DNA of 26,881 bases from Lindgomyces ingoldianus (taxonomy: Eukaryota; Ascomycota; Dothideomycetes; Pleosporales; Lindgomycetaceae). Shown piece after piece: positions 1-12,100 of the stretch. The stretch spans positions 578,296 to 605,176 of the forward strand of contig NW_022985185.1 of NCBI RefSeq assembly GCF_010093535.1. Reading direction: 5' to 3'. The notes under the pieces were generated by a model. The model was not told the DNA's origin and ran no database searches. It saw only the letters and a list, made by a program, of their open reading frames with translations. The translations under genes and the position numbers were made by a program. Each line of letters starts with the position of its first letter. Positions within the stretch are counted from its first letter, which is position 1.

Positions 1-3000
1 ATATTATGTTATTAGCTTTAAACTATGCTATAGCTAACTATTTTACCTAGTTATTTTACTAGTAGTTTATGTACACTTATAAAACTTATTTTATTATAGT
101 GTTTATGTTCTTAGTCTAGCTATTAGTCTCTAGGTAAAAAGCTATAGATAGATAGAAAATAATTTAAAGCTATTTATAAAGTTTGTTCTAGAAAGCTAAG
201 ATAAACTGTGTACCTCTATCTAATATAATTATGTTAGGCAGGCTATAGTAAACTTATATATATTAGTAAAATAACTAGGCTATATTAGGGGCAGTTATAA
301 AAGAATATAGTATTAAGTATTAATACTTAGCTAAGTAATTAATAACTACTATAATATTTATATACTCTTTAGATAAAAGTAGGTTTATAATAAAATTAAT
401 TAATATATCTTTTTAAGCTTATTTAAGAATTAGAAGCAGTTTAAGTAGGCTATTATACTTTTTTTAAAAGGCTTTTACTTTACAGTAAGTATAGCAACAT
501 AATACATATTAGCGTATAGTATAGAACATGCAGGGCTAGTAGTACTCTCTTTGTAGTAGGTTAAGAGTCTTTCCTTTGCCTAGGTGTTCTCTAATAGGCA
601 AGTTATGTATAATTTAGAGTAGTTTAATTCTTAGTTTATTAGAATTAGAGATTATAAGTTAGTTATAGTAATATAGCTTACTATTTTAGTTTTTATAGTT
701 AGCTAGTATTACCTTCTTTAACTAACTAGTGCTGTTTTAGAGCAGGTTTAAAGTTTTTTAGATAAATTTATTCTTTAAATACTTATTAGTAATAATCTAA
801 TTAATTATCTAATTTATTTTATTTAGGTTAAGGTTTAAAAATAGCTTAAGTTAAAGTAAAGTTTAGTGTTAAGCCTTTTACACTTTTTTTTAAGTAAAAA
901 TGTTTTAAAATTACTTTATAAAGGCATTTAGTTTTTCTTTATTTTAACTAGAATAATAAGTAATTTTAAAATTAAAATAAAATAAGTATTTAAACTAATA
1001 GGCTTATTAGTAGCTAAGTTATTTTATAGTTATAAAGTACTATAAGTTCTTATAGTTAAATAGAACCTATATTAGATGCGCTACACTTTCTAGTTTAAGT
1101 TGCTATTATTTAAAGTAGTGTACTATAGTAAGTAATTTTTTATTATAAATCTTATAATTACCTTCTGCAAGACTTATTCTTTTTAAAAAGTATGTAATAG
1201 GCCTAATAGTCCTGTCTAGCTTAGTCTAGAAGAGAACTTCTGCTACTATATAGTCTAAGGCATTAGCTTCTATAAGTATTAGTAGTTTAGAGTTAAAGTA
1301 GTAGAGTATTAAAGCTTTAGTAAAAGCTTTTTTTAGCTAGTTAAAAAACTATTAGTAATTTAAGTTAAAGTTAAATTAAACCTTTTTCTTAGTAAGTGTA
1401 ATTATAGGGCTTACTAGCTATAAAAAGTTATTAATAAATTATTAGTAAAAGTTAGTAAATTTTATAAAGGCTTAAACATCTTTTATATCTTTTAAGTATT
1501 GCTAATTTAGCATAGTCTAAACCTTAATAGGGTCTATTTAAATGCTATTTATAAAGATTATATATCCTAAATATATAACCTTTAATTAGTAGAACTTATA
1601 TTTGTTTATGTTAAGTTATAGACCTACTTCTTCTATAGCCTTTAGCACTAAGTGTATATGCTGTTTATGCTTTAAAAGGCTATTACTATAAATTAAAATA
1701 TTGTTAATATACATAGTGTAGAACACATTTAAGTAGGGTTAGAGTAAGTTGTTTATAAAATGTTAAAAAGTACTAAGCGTGTTAGCTAAGCTAAAGGGCA
1801 TTACTAAGTACTTAAATAGTCTGTATTAGGTTTAAAATGCTGTTAGCTACTTATTACCCTTTACTATTTTTAGCTTATTAAAGGCAGTAATAATATCTAA
1901 CTTTATAAAATACTTTGCTTTACTTAGTTAGCTTAGAGTTTTTTATAAAAAAGAAATTAAGTATTAGTTTTTAATAGTAATAGCATTTAGTTCTTAGTAG
2001 TTAACATAGAATTAAAGCCTACCTCTAGGTTTCTTTATAAATAGTATAGGTAACACTACTAGTAAGAAGCTAGCTTAAATAAACTTTTTCTCTAGGTTCT
2101 TATTAAGGTATTTTTAAAGCACTTTTAATTTATTTAGTAACATCTTATATAGTAGCCTATAACTAGGTTGTTTACTAGGCTTAAAAGTTATTTAGTAATT
2201 ATACAGATATTATATTAAAAGCTTATTAGACTTGTCTTAAAAAAACATGTAATAAGTTATAGTAGTCTTAAAAGACTATTATCTTTAAGTTAGTGTATTT
2301 TTAGAGAGCTAAAGCTTAGTCTATATTAGAAATTATAACTATGTAGATTTTGTAATCTAGTTATTAAGCTAGAGTTATAAATAAGGTAAGTTCTATATAG
2401 TAGATGTCTATCTGCTGTTTAAGTCCTAGTTTATGTTTAAATTAGGTAAGTAAAAGTTTCTTAAAGGCTTTTTTTTCTTTAAGTTTAAGTAGTTATTAAA
2501 TTATTTTACATAGCTTATCTTAGTAAAAGGCCTAGCTTATTAGCCTTACTTAAGTAGTTCTTTTCTAGGTTATTAAAAAGTAAGTCTAAAAACCTTTTAT
2601 ATTAAGTGCTATTTAAGTATTATTTAGGTGTAAGTGTAAGTATATGTCTTAGCATTAAAAAGAGTTAAAGTTTAAAACTTACTCTTAGTAATTAAAGGCA
2701 ACTTTATGCTAATACAGCTATAGTTGTCCTAGGATTAAGTTATAACATTTTATGTTTATTACATAGAGCTTAATCTACTCCTTATAGTGTTAGTAGGTAA
2801 TTATAATAGTTGTAGTATAAAAAATAGAACTTTTTTTAAGTTGTTTTCTATTAAATTTAGTTAGGTAAATTATTTAGGTAAGTAGTGTTAATTAAAGATT
2901 TAGTTTATGCGCTAGTTTTTTGTTAATGTAACCTATGCTATTTACTTTTAAGTTAATAAAAGCTTATATTAAAGCTAATATAGTTTCTTATTATAAATAT

Positions 3001-4260
3001 ATAGAAATATTAACTTAGTACTTTTAGTTATTAGTAGGGGACTTAGCCTATAAGTTAGCAAAGATCTAGTGTTAAATTAGTCCTAAGAGGCAACTTAGCC
3101 CTAGAATAAGCCTTTTTGCAGGCTCCTACTACTATAGCTGCAGCTATGTTAAGAGTAGCAAGAGGGATTAAGGCTTAAATATAAGTTAAAGCCCTTACAG
3201 AAATAAGATTAAAATAGTAAAAATTTTTAATAAGTGCTAGCAGCGCTACTTATGTAGACTTAAAAAAAAGAAATAAAGTAGTTTTAAAAAATATAACTAT
3301 GCTTACTATACTTAAAGTATTAACTTTTTTTTTTATAATCTTTATACTTTCTAGAACTAACTAGAGCATAATTTAAATTAATTTTTATTATATTAAGGTC
3401 TTTATTTATAACTGCGCTAGTTTAGGGGTGTATTAGAGCTTGTATAGGGAGGAACCTTATGTTATTATTATAGGTAGTAATTAAGTTCACATACATATTA
3501 AGGTTGTTTAAGAGAGGTTCTTCTACTATAGCGCGTTATAGTTTAGTTAAGAGGGAGTTATATAAAGCTATAATTAAACCTATCTTATTTAGGCTTATAT
3601 TAAATGCAAGTTAGTAGAACTTAGTAAAGTGTAAAGTAAAGCTTTTTTTTTTTTATTATAAAGTGTTTAGGTAACTTAAGGCTGTTAACTTTTTATTTAA
3701 GTCTTTATAAGTTACTTATAAAAACGCTATAAATTAATCTAAGTTAATAATATCTTTATTTATTAGTAAGTTAATTAAGGCTGTTATATTATAGTTAAGT
3801 TAAAAGTAAGCATATAGTAACTAAAAGTGTTTAGAGGGGAATTAGTCTGCGTTTTCTTTAAGTTTATATTAGAGCTTATGTAGGAAAAAAAGTAGGTCTT
3901 TTTGTTTTCTATTAAATAGTAGGGGATTAAAGAGTTAGTTAGATTTTATTACTAAGTTAAAAAAGTTACAGGTTATAGGCAGTGTTAGGTAGAAGAGAGT
4001 TAAGCTATCTTTAGACTTTTAGGTAAGCTTTAAGGCTAGTAAGTTCTTAGTTTCTACTACTATAACAAAAGTTAAGGCAGAAATAAACTACTTAATAATA
4101 TAAAGCTATTTTTTAAAGTTCTTTTAAAAAGCTTTAAAGCTTATAATATAGTAGCTTTTTTATAAAGTAAGCGCTTTTTAGAAGGCTTTTTAGCTTACTT
4201 TAATAGCTTAAAGTTATATAAGTACTAAGCTTATTAGATTAGATTTAGAGGCTATTCTTA
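1..4260 (-). pseudogene. A1 gag-pol polyprotein pseudogene (Gag, PR, RT, RNase H, IN)
   Basis: Translated on the minus strand with stops read through, domains run right to left: Gag (about 3050-4250), protease (about 2870-2990), reverse transcriptase (about 1400-2100), RNase H (about 1060-1260) and integrase (from about 760 to the window edge). The RT core reads YINNILIYS at about 1695-1715, where the family has YxDD. The protease Asp-Ser-Gly is now Asn-Leu-Lys near 2945-2955. In integrase, the HHCC zinc segment lies at about 480-620. The first catalytic Asp, at about 385-400, is Asn, while the second, in the DRGTQF segment near 215, is still Asp. Stops are TAG/TAA at expected Gln and Trp positions. 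The gene cannot be expressed as a working polyprotein. Confidence 0.88.
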
Positions 4261-4283
4261 GCTAAAGTTTTAACATAATGTAA

Positions 4284-4600
4284 TGTTATAATTATGCATA
4301 AGTAGGTTATAGAGCTTTACAGAGGTCTAGTTTAATTACTATGTAAGGTATTATAGTAAGTACAAGATGTTATATAAGAAATAAAAAGGTTTAGAAGGAA
4401 ATTAGTAATTAAATACTTAGCTTAGAAGTCTAAGCGCTTTAGGTATAAATTAAGCCTGCTCTAAGTTTAGTTAGTATTAAGGCAGTTTATGCTTAAGTTT
4501 ATGTCTGTGTTATGTTGTGTTTGTGTTAGACGTGCACTAATAATACTCTAGTACGCGTCTAATATAGTTATGTCTGGGATCTAGGGAGGATACCGTGACA
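4284..4600 (-). repeat. A1 5' LTR (right-hand LTR), family A
   Basis: 317 bp, one base shorter than the other family A LTRs because of a single-base loss near 4304. The inner end (left, TGTTATAATTATGC) is strongly mutated. The outer end (right, GGATACCGTGACA) keeps its CG and CA sites. It contains the family's hyphenated inverted repeat at 4527-4561. Confidence 0.93.
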
Positions 4601-5775
4601 GTTTACAACTACTAAAGCTTATTATATATAAGTAGTAGTAGTAATAAAGTGTATAACTTTATATTAAAGCTTATTATAACTTATTATAAGTTAAAAGAAA
4701 CTAATCTAGCACTTTAAAACTTTTTTTAAATATTACTAAAAGTAATTATAGTATTATAAGCTACTTTAAAGCATAGTAAAAACTTTATTTTTATAATATA
4801 AGTAATTTAGTTATGTATAAAGTTTTTAGCTTAGCACTTATATACTTTTTTTAAAAGAGTAAAACAACCTATATTAAGTAGCTATAAAAAGTATAATAAG
4901 TAAAAAAGTATGTAAATAGTAATAATTTTATTATCTTTATAGTATTACTAAAAATAAAGTAAGTTATAGCTCTTATAGCTATTAATAACTAGTAGATAGT
5001 AGCTACTAATAGTACACTTCTTTATATGCACATTAAAGTGCTTTAACTAGTCTAGACTAAGCTAATTAGTAGTCTAGCTGTGCTTAGAGATTATAATAAC
5101 TTAATTTTAAAGTAAATTTTTTTTATACTAGTTTAAAAAGTAGTTACTACTTTAAAAAATAATAAAAAGCAGAATAGCCTACCTTTTAGCATTAATGCTC
5201 TAGATAGCTGTTGTCTACTTCTAGTTACCTAGCTAAACTGCTTTTAGCTATTTTTATCTTTTTAAACTTATAATAACTGCTTTAGTAGATATTTAGCCTA
5301 TTATAAACTTTATCTTATTAAAGTTATATATGTTATTATTTTAGATGCTATACTTAGCTTTAATATTTTTTATAAAGTTAAACTAGCTTTAAATTACTAT
5401 AAAATTTTTATAAAAAGCTTTTTTATAGTTATACTTATACTTAAACTTTACTTTAAGCTTTAAGTAACACTTAATAAACATATTAAGCTAGTTTATGCTA
5501 ATATAGCCTATATTATACTTAGCGTGTAAAGAATTAGCTATATTAGCTATAGCTACTAGCTAAGAGGGAAATCCTTGCGCATCTAGCTTAAGTATATGCT
5601 AAATAATTACTTACTCTTTATTATTATTTAGCTTTTATAAGTTAGCTATATAATTAGCTTAAAAAGGTTATCTAGTGTGTTAGTTACTTATTATCTTTTA
5701 AAAAACCTTATAGATAGCTGCAGTGTGTTACTTAAAAAGTATTATGTCTTATTTAAAAGCTTAAAGTATAAGCTG
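4601..5775 (-). pseudogene. Fot1/pogo-type (Tc1/mariner superfamily) DDE transposase, RIP-degraded and cut at both ends
   Basis: One minus-strand frame, read through its stops, runs nearly the whole block (about 390 codons) and matches the fungal pogo/Fot1 pattern. From 5' to 3' these are: a helix-turn-helix segment (AAIYKV near 5715); a CENP-B-like segment (HILKLDAQGFPS near 5570); a DDE core with YNF-N-K at 5317-5319; LLVI-N-SYKS at 4981-4983; LL-N-IGCF at 4873-4875; and the C-terminal NI..KF..ARLVSFN segment near 4665-4710. The second and third acidic positions are 36 codons apart, as in DD35D pogo enzymes. All three catalytic Asp codons are now Asn (GAY to AAT), and Gln/Trp codons are stops. 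A0 cuts the 5' end a few codons into the gene and A1 cuts the 3' end, so neither terminal inverted repeat is visible. The family call is secure; the named subfamily is less so. Confidence 0.85.
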
Positions 5776-6093
5776 TGTCACAATTGTGCACGAGTAAGGT
5801 TATAGAGCTTCACAGAGGTCTAGTTTAATTACTACGTGAGGTATTATAGTAGGTACAAGACGTTGTGTAAGGAATAGAAAAGTTTAGAAGGAAATTAGTA
5901 ATTAAATACTTAGCTTAGAAGTCTAAGCACTTTAGGTATAAATTAAGCCTATTCTAAGTTTAGTTAGTGTTAAGGTAGTTTATGCTTAAGTTTATATCTA
6001 TATTATGTTATATTTATGTTAGATGTGCACTAATAATACTCTAGTACACGTCTAATACAGTTATGTCTAGAATCTAGGGAGGATACTATAACA
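5776..6093 (-). repeat. A0 3' LTR (left-hand LTR), family A
   Basis: 318 bp, beginning TGTCACAATTGTGCAC and ending GATACTATAACA. Here the outer (left) end is the better preserved one and the inner (right) end is mutated, the mirror image of the right-hand LTRs. Confidence 0.93.
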
Positions 6094-6112
6094 GTACCCC
6101 CCCTCTTATTAA
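6094..6112 (-). other. A0 polypurine tract (plus-strand primer) beside the 3' LTR
   Basis: GTAC followed by six more C and TCTTATTA on the plus strand reads on the minus strand as A/T-rich sequence, then AAGAGGGGGGGTAC directly before the LTR. The same tract stands beside the left LTR of A2 (12805) and A3 (20123), with seven or eight C. In the family this is where plus-strand DNA synthesis is primed. Confidence 0.8.
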
Positions 6113-6440
6113 AAAGAGAATCCTTTACATTAGTAGTTCTAGCATTAAGTTATTTTTATTAAAGTATAAGTTTAGTTTAGATAGGTATTAGGCGTAGAAT
6201 TAAGTTACTATAAAGTTCTCTTATAAGGCTTCTACAGGTTCCTATAACAGTTTATTATATCTAGTCTATTTTATAAAGTATTTATAAGTATGTTTCTTTT
6301 TATTAAACTAGATTTATTTAACATCTTTTATAACATATTCTAGTTTATTATTTATAATAATAAGTTTAGGTAGCAGGTTTAGCTATCTAAGTAAATAGTT
6401 AGATTTAAAGGCTACTTAGCGCAGCAATAATATGTAGAAC

Positions 6441-6445
6441 ACAGG
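6441..6445. repeat. Target site duplication of B (ACAGG), left copy; partner at 19776-19780
   Basis: ACAGG precedes TGTTAC of the left B LTR and follows GTAACA of the right one. The undisturbed site can be seen in A2 (near 13152) and, mutated, in A3 (near 20471). Confidence 0.92.
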
Positions 6446-7037
6446 TGTTACGGTCTATGGTTGGACCAGCGTAACCCCACCAGCAGTGCTCCACAATCTA
6501 GCTGGATTGGAACAGGGCTCGCTTACAGACCAGTCGGAGGACACGGAGGCAGCGCGCCTACCCGAGATCATGGAAGAATGCATTGTCTAATAGGAAACAG
6601 GCCGCGTATTAGTAGGAGCTTAAGGGAGCTTAAGGAGCTCCCTTTAGCAGGCTCCTATAGACTCTATCTACTCCCTTAGCATCCCTAGCACATGTATATA
6701 GTTTCTACATTAAACAACCTTTAAAAGGTGTGTTTAATGTTTAGTTTATTTTTTATATAGACTAAGTAGCATTTAGCTTTTTAAAAAGCTGTAATACTAT
6801 TTATATATCTTACACTATATATACCTCTAACTCTGTCTATTAGGACTGTTTAACCCTAGCCTCTCTACTGCTGCACATAGGGCAAACTATAATCTAGTCA
6901 CTCTCTCTCTCTCTATTAGCCTAATAGCCTATATGTAGGACTGTACACTCTACTAGATTAGCCTTTACTATTTATCCTACTTTCCTCTTTAGGAATAACA
7001 TTAGACCTAAGTGCTTTTTAAAGCAAAAATTGTAATA
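6446..7037 (+). repeat. B 5' LTR
   Basis: 592 bp, the same length as the partner at 19184-19775 and alignable throughout. It starts TGTTACGG and ends ATTGTAATA (mutated from GTAACA). The first 200 bp keep CG and CA sites and look almost unmutated, which is why a 72-codon chance frame survives at 6461-6679. The last 150 bp are heavily mutated. It carries a double stem-loop at 6613-6657. A CT run at about 6900-6914 is interrupted in the other LTR, so it probably arose from C-to-T changes. Confidence 0.93.
6613..6657 (+). other. Double stem-loop in the B LTR
   Basis: An outer 7-bp stem (TAGGAGC at 6613-6619 with GCTCCTA at 6651-6657) encloses a 9-bp stem (AAGGGAGCT at 6622-6630 with AGCTCCCTT at 6636-6644) and a 5-base loop. 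The 3' LTR has the same structure with one mismatch. It may be an RNA structure or a site in the LTR; its role is unknown. Confidence 0.6.
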
Positions 7038-7099
7038 TTAAACACTACTCTTTTTAAAAAGTATAGCAACCTTATAACATAATCTAGATTCTAACATAG

Positions 7100-8300
7100 C
7101 CTATGCTGCGCTATTAGAATCTACAGAAGTTTCTACCTAAAGTAAAGCTGTTCTTGCAAAACAGATTAACTTAATTTAAAATAACATTAAAGAACTCTAG
7201 TAGATTAGTAATAAAGTTAGTAAGTTACTAAAACTTAAAAAAAAAATAGCTAACTTTTACTAAAAAACTATAAACTTACTAAGCCCTCTGCCTTTTATTA
7301 ACCTCTATAAGGCTACTACCTAAGCTTATTAGATACATAAACTATAAGTAGAATTAGTAAAAGTTTAAAATATTTTAATAAATAAAGTAAGTGTTATAGC
7401 TAAAAAAGCTTTAAAACTAGCCTTTTTAAAGCCTTTTAAAAAATTATTAAAGGACCTTTAACTATTCTTTACTAGATGCTACCTCTATATATAATATAAT
7501 AAGAGAGCATTTTAGACTAACATAGAAATAATCTCTTAGATAGGATTACACTTAAAAAGCCCCTCTATAATCTAGTTTTAACTCTATGCTAATAATTAAA
7601 TAGACTTTAAAGCTAACAGCATGTTACTTAACCTTAAAACAAAGAAAGTGTTTAGTAGTGTTAAGAATTTTAAAATAGCCCTATTAGCTATTTATAGGAC
7701 TTTAGATAAGAAAAGAATTACAGCTAATAAACTAGATAACATAAAACAAGGCAGCAGACTAGTCTAAAACTACACAGCACGCTTTAGGGAACAAATAGCT
7801 ATCTGCAGATAGAATAACTAGAAAGCCCTATACTGCATGTTTTATAATAAACTAAATAACAAAGTAAAAGATAAGTTTATGCATATAGACTAACTAACTA
7901 CTTTTAAAGACTATATTAAGAAAGCAACAACTTATAACAACTAACATAAAGAATATAAAAAAGAAAAGAAATTAAAAAGAACTTTCTAAAAGCTAAAGTT
8001 TATCTCTAAAAAAAAAAAGCTTTTATAATATAATAAAAAGCTAATAGACCTTAGTTATGTAAAGCATACATAAAGCTTTTCTCTAAAGAAAAACTAAGTT
8101 CTAAGACGTAATAAGCTGCCTTTAATAAAAGAATAATAAAAGTAGTTAAAAGATAAGGCCTGCCTAAACTATAAAAAAGTAGAACACTTTTACTAAAACT
8201 GCTTAGACTTTTAGAAGAGAGAGAATAAAAATACTACTATAATAGTAAAAGCTATTACTACTAAATATAGCCTTATAAATAAAGAAATATAGAAAAGACT
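7100..8300 (+). pseudogene. B gag pseudogene (capsid and zinc knuckle)
   Basis: Gag is the structural protein of the retrotransposon particle. Read through stops, the plus strand gives a retrotransposon-gag pattern: a capsid segment with NIKQGSRLVQNYTARFREQ near 7738-7795, followed by FYNKLNNKVKDKF near 7840-7880. A zinc-knuckle relic at about 8161-8205 keeps the first Cys, the His and the last Cys, but the second Cys codon has become Tyr (TGT to TAT). Stops such as TAG and TAA replace Gln and Trp. No credible start codon is left; the upstream limit is only approximate. It is read in a different frame from the protease downstream; whether by design or through an indel cannot be decided. Confidence 0.82.
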
Positions 8301-8840
8301 AAATAATAAACTTTACTAGTAATATAAAAGAAATTACTTTTTAAACAACTACCCTAAACTATATTAGAAAGTAGTTATTTAAAATTTTAGTAGCCTTAAT
8401 ATAGTGTTGCAGGACCTTACAATCTTTAAAAGATATAGAGAAGAGACTTAGATCTAAGAATATATTATAAATGTTTAAAAAAAAAAAATTATTCTCTTTT
8501 TAAGACTAAACTCTTAGCACTTTAGTAAGAAAGCTTTCTTAATAGTTTTAGAGATATAAGTGCTAAAAGTGCAGGTTATAATATAACTACTTAAGTAATT
8601 ATATAGTCTTGCTTTATTAAATAAATATTAGCAACAACTACTTAATATTTAACATTATATAAAGAATAGCTAAAGTTAAATATAACATTATAAATAAAAA
8701 AAAGTAGTAGTAATTTTTTACTAAAATTAAGGATTAAAAGCTAGAATAGCTAGGCAAACTTGCTAGGTTTAAGGTACTATAACTAGCACCTAAGAAACCT
8801 AAGACACTGCTTCTAAGCTTAGCAATCTTTAGAAAAGCTC

Positions 8841-9134
8841 TTGCAATACAACAGAACTATAGACAATGTGTTCTTTGCAGAAGTAGCACCTATAGTACAA
8901 ACAGTTACTAATAGAAAGAACACCCTGTACAGCTTGTACAAACAAAAGAATACCCTTAGTAGACCTAAGAGAGTCCCCTTAATATGTTACATAGACCTAA
9001 TAATTGTCTATATCCCTAGTACTAATGCACGCAACAGTATTGCGTTAAGCATTAGGACAACAAACATTAAGCAGGATAGTAGCCCACATAGGAAAAGAAC
9101 TATAATAGTTGCCTATAGCAGGGAACAGCCTTAG
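8841..9134 (+). pseudogene. Open, lightly mutated stretch of B between gag and protease
   Basis: This 97-codon open stretch starts at TTG, not ATG, and so has no real start. It is in the same frame as the protease at 9513: after the TAG at 9132-9134 the frame continues through PAKLQIA and onward to LVDSR. I take it as the surviving part of the Gag-protease linker, not a separate gene. It is open because the interval 8860-9240 still has many CA, TG and CG sites, unlike the sequence on both sides. No domain is recognised in it. Confidence 0.6.
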
Positions 9135-12100
9135 CCTGCGAAACTACAAATTGCTACACCTGCTAAACAGCTTCCCTACACAAGCAGGAGAAATAGGCAG
9201 TGTGCAAAAAACAAGATAACTGTAGGTTCTACTACTTTTAGTAAAAAGCAGTAAGAAAAGAAAACTATCTAATGTTACACTACTTAGTTAAAGATTATAA
9301 ATGCAAAGCAACTAACTACTGCAACTAAAAACATTAAATCTATAAAAAAAAAATATAAGTTTAATAATAACTTATAGAATATTAATCTTTATCCTCTCTT
9401 AGATAAAGAAGTTAAACACAACATATTAGTAGTAATTATAGTAGGATAAAGAGCAGGACATAGCCTAATAACTACCTTTACATACAAAGAAGGGCCTAGG
9501 CTAGCCCTAGTAGACAGCAGGTGTACCTTCACTGCAATAAATAAGGATTAGGTAGACAAGTAAAGTATACTATTCTACATAAAAAAAAATTTATTTAAAG
9601 TAACCCTTACTAACACATTATTAATTAAGTATAGTAGAGAATAGATTAACCTAGAAACCTATAAGAAGAACTTTAAAACTCTAAACATAAAAGACTAGAG
9701 GTCTATAAACATACTTAAGCTAGAAGGTAAATATAATGTAATTTTAGGCTATAACTAGCTTAGAACATATAACTCTATAATTAATTAGAGAACTATAACT
9801 ATAGAAACTTCTAATAACTATGCACACATAACCTAGTTAGCATACTATAATAACAGATGCCTAGTTTATAAATAAGCAAAGCAGGGTAGTAGTTACTACC
9901 CTAAGAAAAGAAAACTTTAGAGATTCCCTTACTAAAAACTAAAAGCCTAGGTAATAAAAATAATAAAAAAAAAACTTAAAAAAGTCTCTTATAAAATAAT
10001 TAAAGTAGATAAAAATGTAAAATAAATTAGTGTTATCTAAATCTAAAAAAAAGGCTATATCCCACCTAAATATAAAGATTATAAAGACATGTTTAAAACA
10101 CTAAAAGACCTAGAAGAACTACTACTACACTAGCTTTAGAATTATGCTATTAACTTAGTAAAAAATTACAACCTAAAGACACATAGGCTCTGCCCTCTAA
10201 CAAGGGTACAGAAGGAAGCCCTATAAAAATATATTAATAAAATATTAGTATAAGGCTACATCTAAGAAAGCTATAGCCTTATAGCTTTAGCAGTAGTTTT
10301 TATAAAAAAAAAAAAATCTAAGTCTATTAAAACTATAAGACCCTAAATAATAACATAGTCTAAGATTAGTTCCCCCTACTAATTATATAGGACATTATAA
10401 ACTAATTAAAAGGAACTTAGTACTTTACAAAGTTTAACGTACAAGACAGATTTAACAAAATAAGAATATAAAAAAAAGATAAGTAGCTTATAGTGTTTAG
10501 AACCTTATAGGGACTCTATAAGTTACTAGTAATGCTGTTTAGCCTAATAAACACCCTAGCAACATTCTAGCAAATTATTAATACTACTCTTAACCCTTAT
10601 CTAGATGTCTTTACTTTAGTATACTTAAATAACATCCTTATCTACTTAAAAGATACCCTAGAAGACTATGTATAGAAGGTATAAAAAGTCTTAAAGCAGC
10701 TTAGGAAGTATAAACTTTACTTACAGCTCTTTAAATACAAGTTCTATGTTGCTAAGACAGAATACTTAAAATTTATAATTAATAAAAAAGAAATAAAAAT
10801 TAATCTAGTAAAAGTATAAAAGGTACTTAAGTAGCTAGAACTTTAAATAGTTAAAAAAGTAAAAGGATTTTTAGGGCTATTAAGCTATGTTAGACAAATA
10901 ATTAGAGACTATTTAAAAATTACTATACTATTAATAAACATAATAACTAAGAAATAGGCAATAGCAAAATTTATTTAGACCCTAGAAATAAATAAAGCAT
11001 TTATAACACTAAAATAAGCTATAATAGATAAACTAGTACTAAGAATATACAACCTACAACTAGACATAAAAATCCACACAGACGCATCTCTTAGAGCTAG
11101 CAGAGCCGCGTTATACTAAAAGCAGGAAGACAGGAAATGGCACCTAGTTGCGTACCACTCTGCTAAGTTCTTAGGTCCTAAAGCAGGCTACAGCATACCT
11201 AACAAAGAACTAAAAGCAATACTAAATGCTATAAAAGTATAGGCTACTAAGCTACATAGAATAGCAAAGCTATTTAATATTATAACTAACTATGTAAACC
11301 TAGTTATGTTTTTGTTAGTAAAGAAACTGTTACTAATGCATATAAAATAAGTAATAAAACTTGTATAGTTTAACTATATTATTAAACACATACTTAGAGC
11401 ATAAAATTAGCAGGCTAATGCTTTTAGCTAAAGACTAGATTACTTTAACAGAGAAAAAGAAGGAACTAAAAAGTTTACACTCTTTAAAAAAACTAATAAA
11501 GAATAAATTTATAACAGGCTCTAACCTATAAAAGAGTTCTACATGCTTATAACTAGTAAGTAAAAATAAAAAAACTTAATCTAAAAATATTATAAATCTT
11601 CTATGTTTAGACACCCTAGAATAGGCACCCTTTAAAAGAAACTAAGAGCTGCTATACTACAACAAGTACTAAAAGTAAAGCAGTTATGCACAGAGGTGCT
11701 TAGAAAATGTAATACCTGTAATAAAAACAACTTATAAAGGCATAAGGCCTATAGATACCTTTAACTAATTAAAGCACTAAAATTACTATAGATAATAATT
11801 ATAATAAATTTTATTATAGAATTACCCCTATCTAAAGAACTAGGGACAGATAAGATGTGTAACATAATTATAGTAGCCTTAGATAAAACTACTAAGTACC
11901 TATATATTTAGCCCTTAAAAAAAATAATAACAGCTAAAGAATTTATTTATAAATTAAAATAAAACATAATATTAGTACATAAATGTTCTAAGATTATTAT
12001 TTCTAACTAAAATAAACTATTTACTAGCAGCTTTTAGAAAGCAGCAATGCAACACCTTAGTATAGCACATAGGCTATTAACAGCTTACTACTTGCAGACA

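Larger units (their letters stand above)
1..4600 (-). mobile_element. A1: family A Ty3/gypsy chromovirus copy, RIP-degraded, left end outside window
   Basis: This is a minus-strand copy of family A. It aligns base for base, apart from many C/T and G/A differences, with A2 from 13549 to 18149 and with A3. The window begins about 1.06 kb into the element, so the 3' LTR, the chromodomain and part of the integrase lie to the left. The 5' LTR (on the right for this strand) ends at 4600 with the usual GTGACA. The base after it is the first of GTTTA, which should be the TSD, but the partner copy is not in the window. It abuts the 3' end of the pogo transposase pseudogene, so A1 appears to have inserted there. 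Confidence 0.93.
5776..6445 (-). mobile_element. A0 fragment 1: 3' LTR and chromodomain end of the oldest family A copy
   Basis: This is the left end of a family A element. The sequence continues without loss at 19781-19804 and then 25474-26536, once B and A3 are removed. Together the pieces give about 1757 bp, collinear with 19805-21561 of A3. The host sequence just left of it is AGCTG, the expected TSD, but the right end of A0 is not in the window. It holds the 3' LTR, the polypurine tract and the chromodomain region (minus, about 6160-6350). It is more AT-rich than the same stretch in A2. Confidence 0.92.

Noticed and set aside
5776..6093. Solo LTR
   Set aside because: Although followed by only 352 bp of internal sequence before B, the internal sequence continues at 19781 and 25474, so it belongs to a larger interrupted element.
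6461..6679. 72-codon open frame on the plus strand
   Set aside because: It lies wholly in the B 5' LTR. The same frame is broken in the 3' LTR at the matching place, and it is open only because this LTR end escaped RIP. No start context or known protein pattern.
6900..6914. CT microsatellite
   Set aside because: The partner LTR reads CTCCCTCTCTCC at the same place; the run is probably a by-product of C-to-T changes.
7038..7060. Primer binding site of B next to the 5' LTR
   Set aside because: No convincing complement to a tRNA 3' end could be recognised; RIP may have erased it. The same holds for the inner edges of the family A 5' LTRs (4270-4283, 17815-17831, 25135-25150).
8841..9134. 97-codon open frame as an independent gene
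   Set aside because: It begins at TTG, is in frame with the protease downstream, and is explained as part of the Gag-Pol linker in a RIP-poor island.
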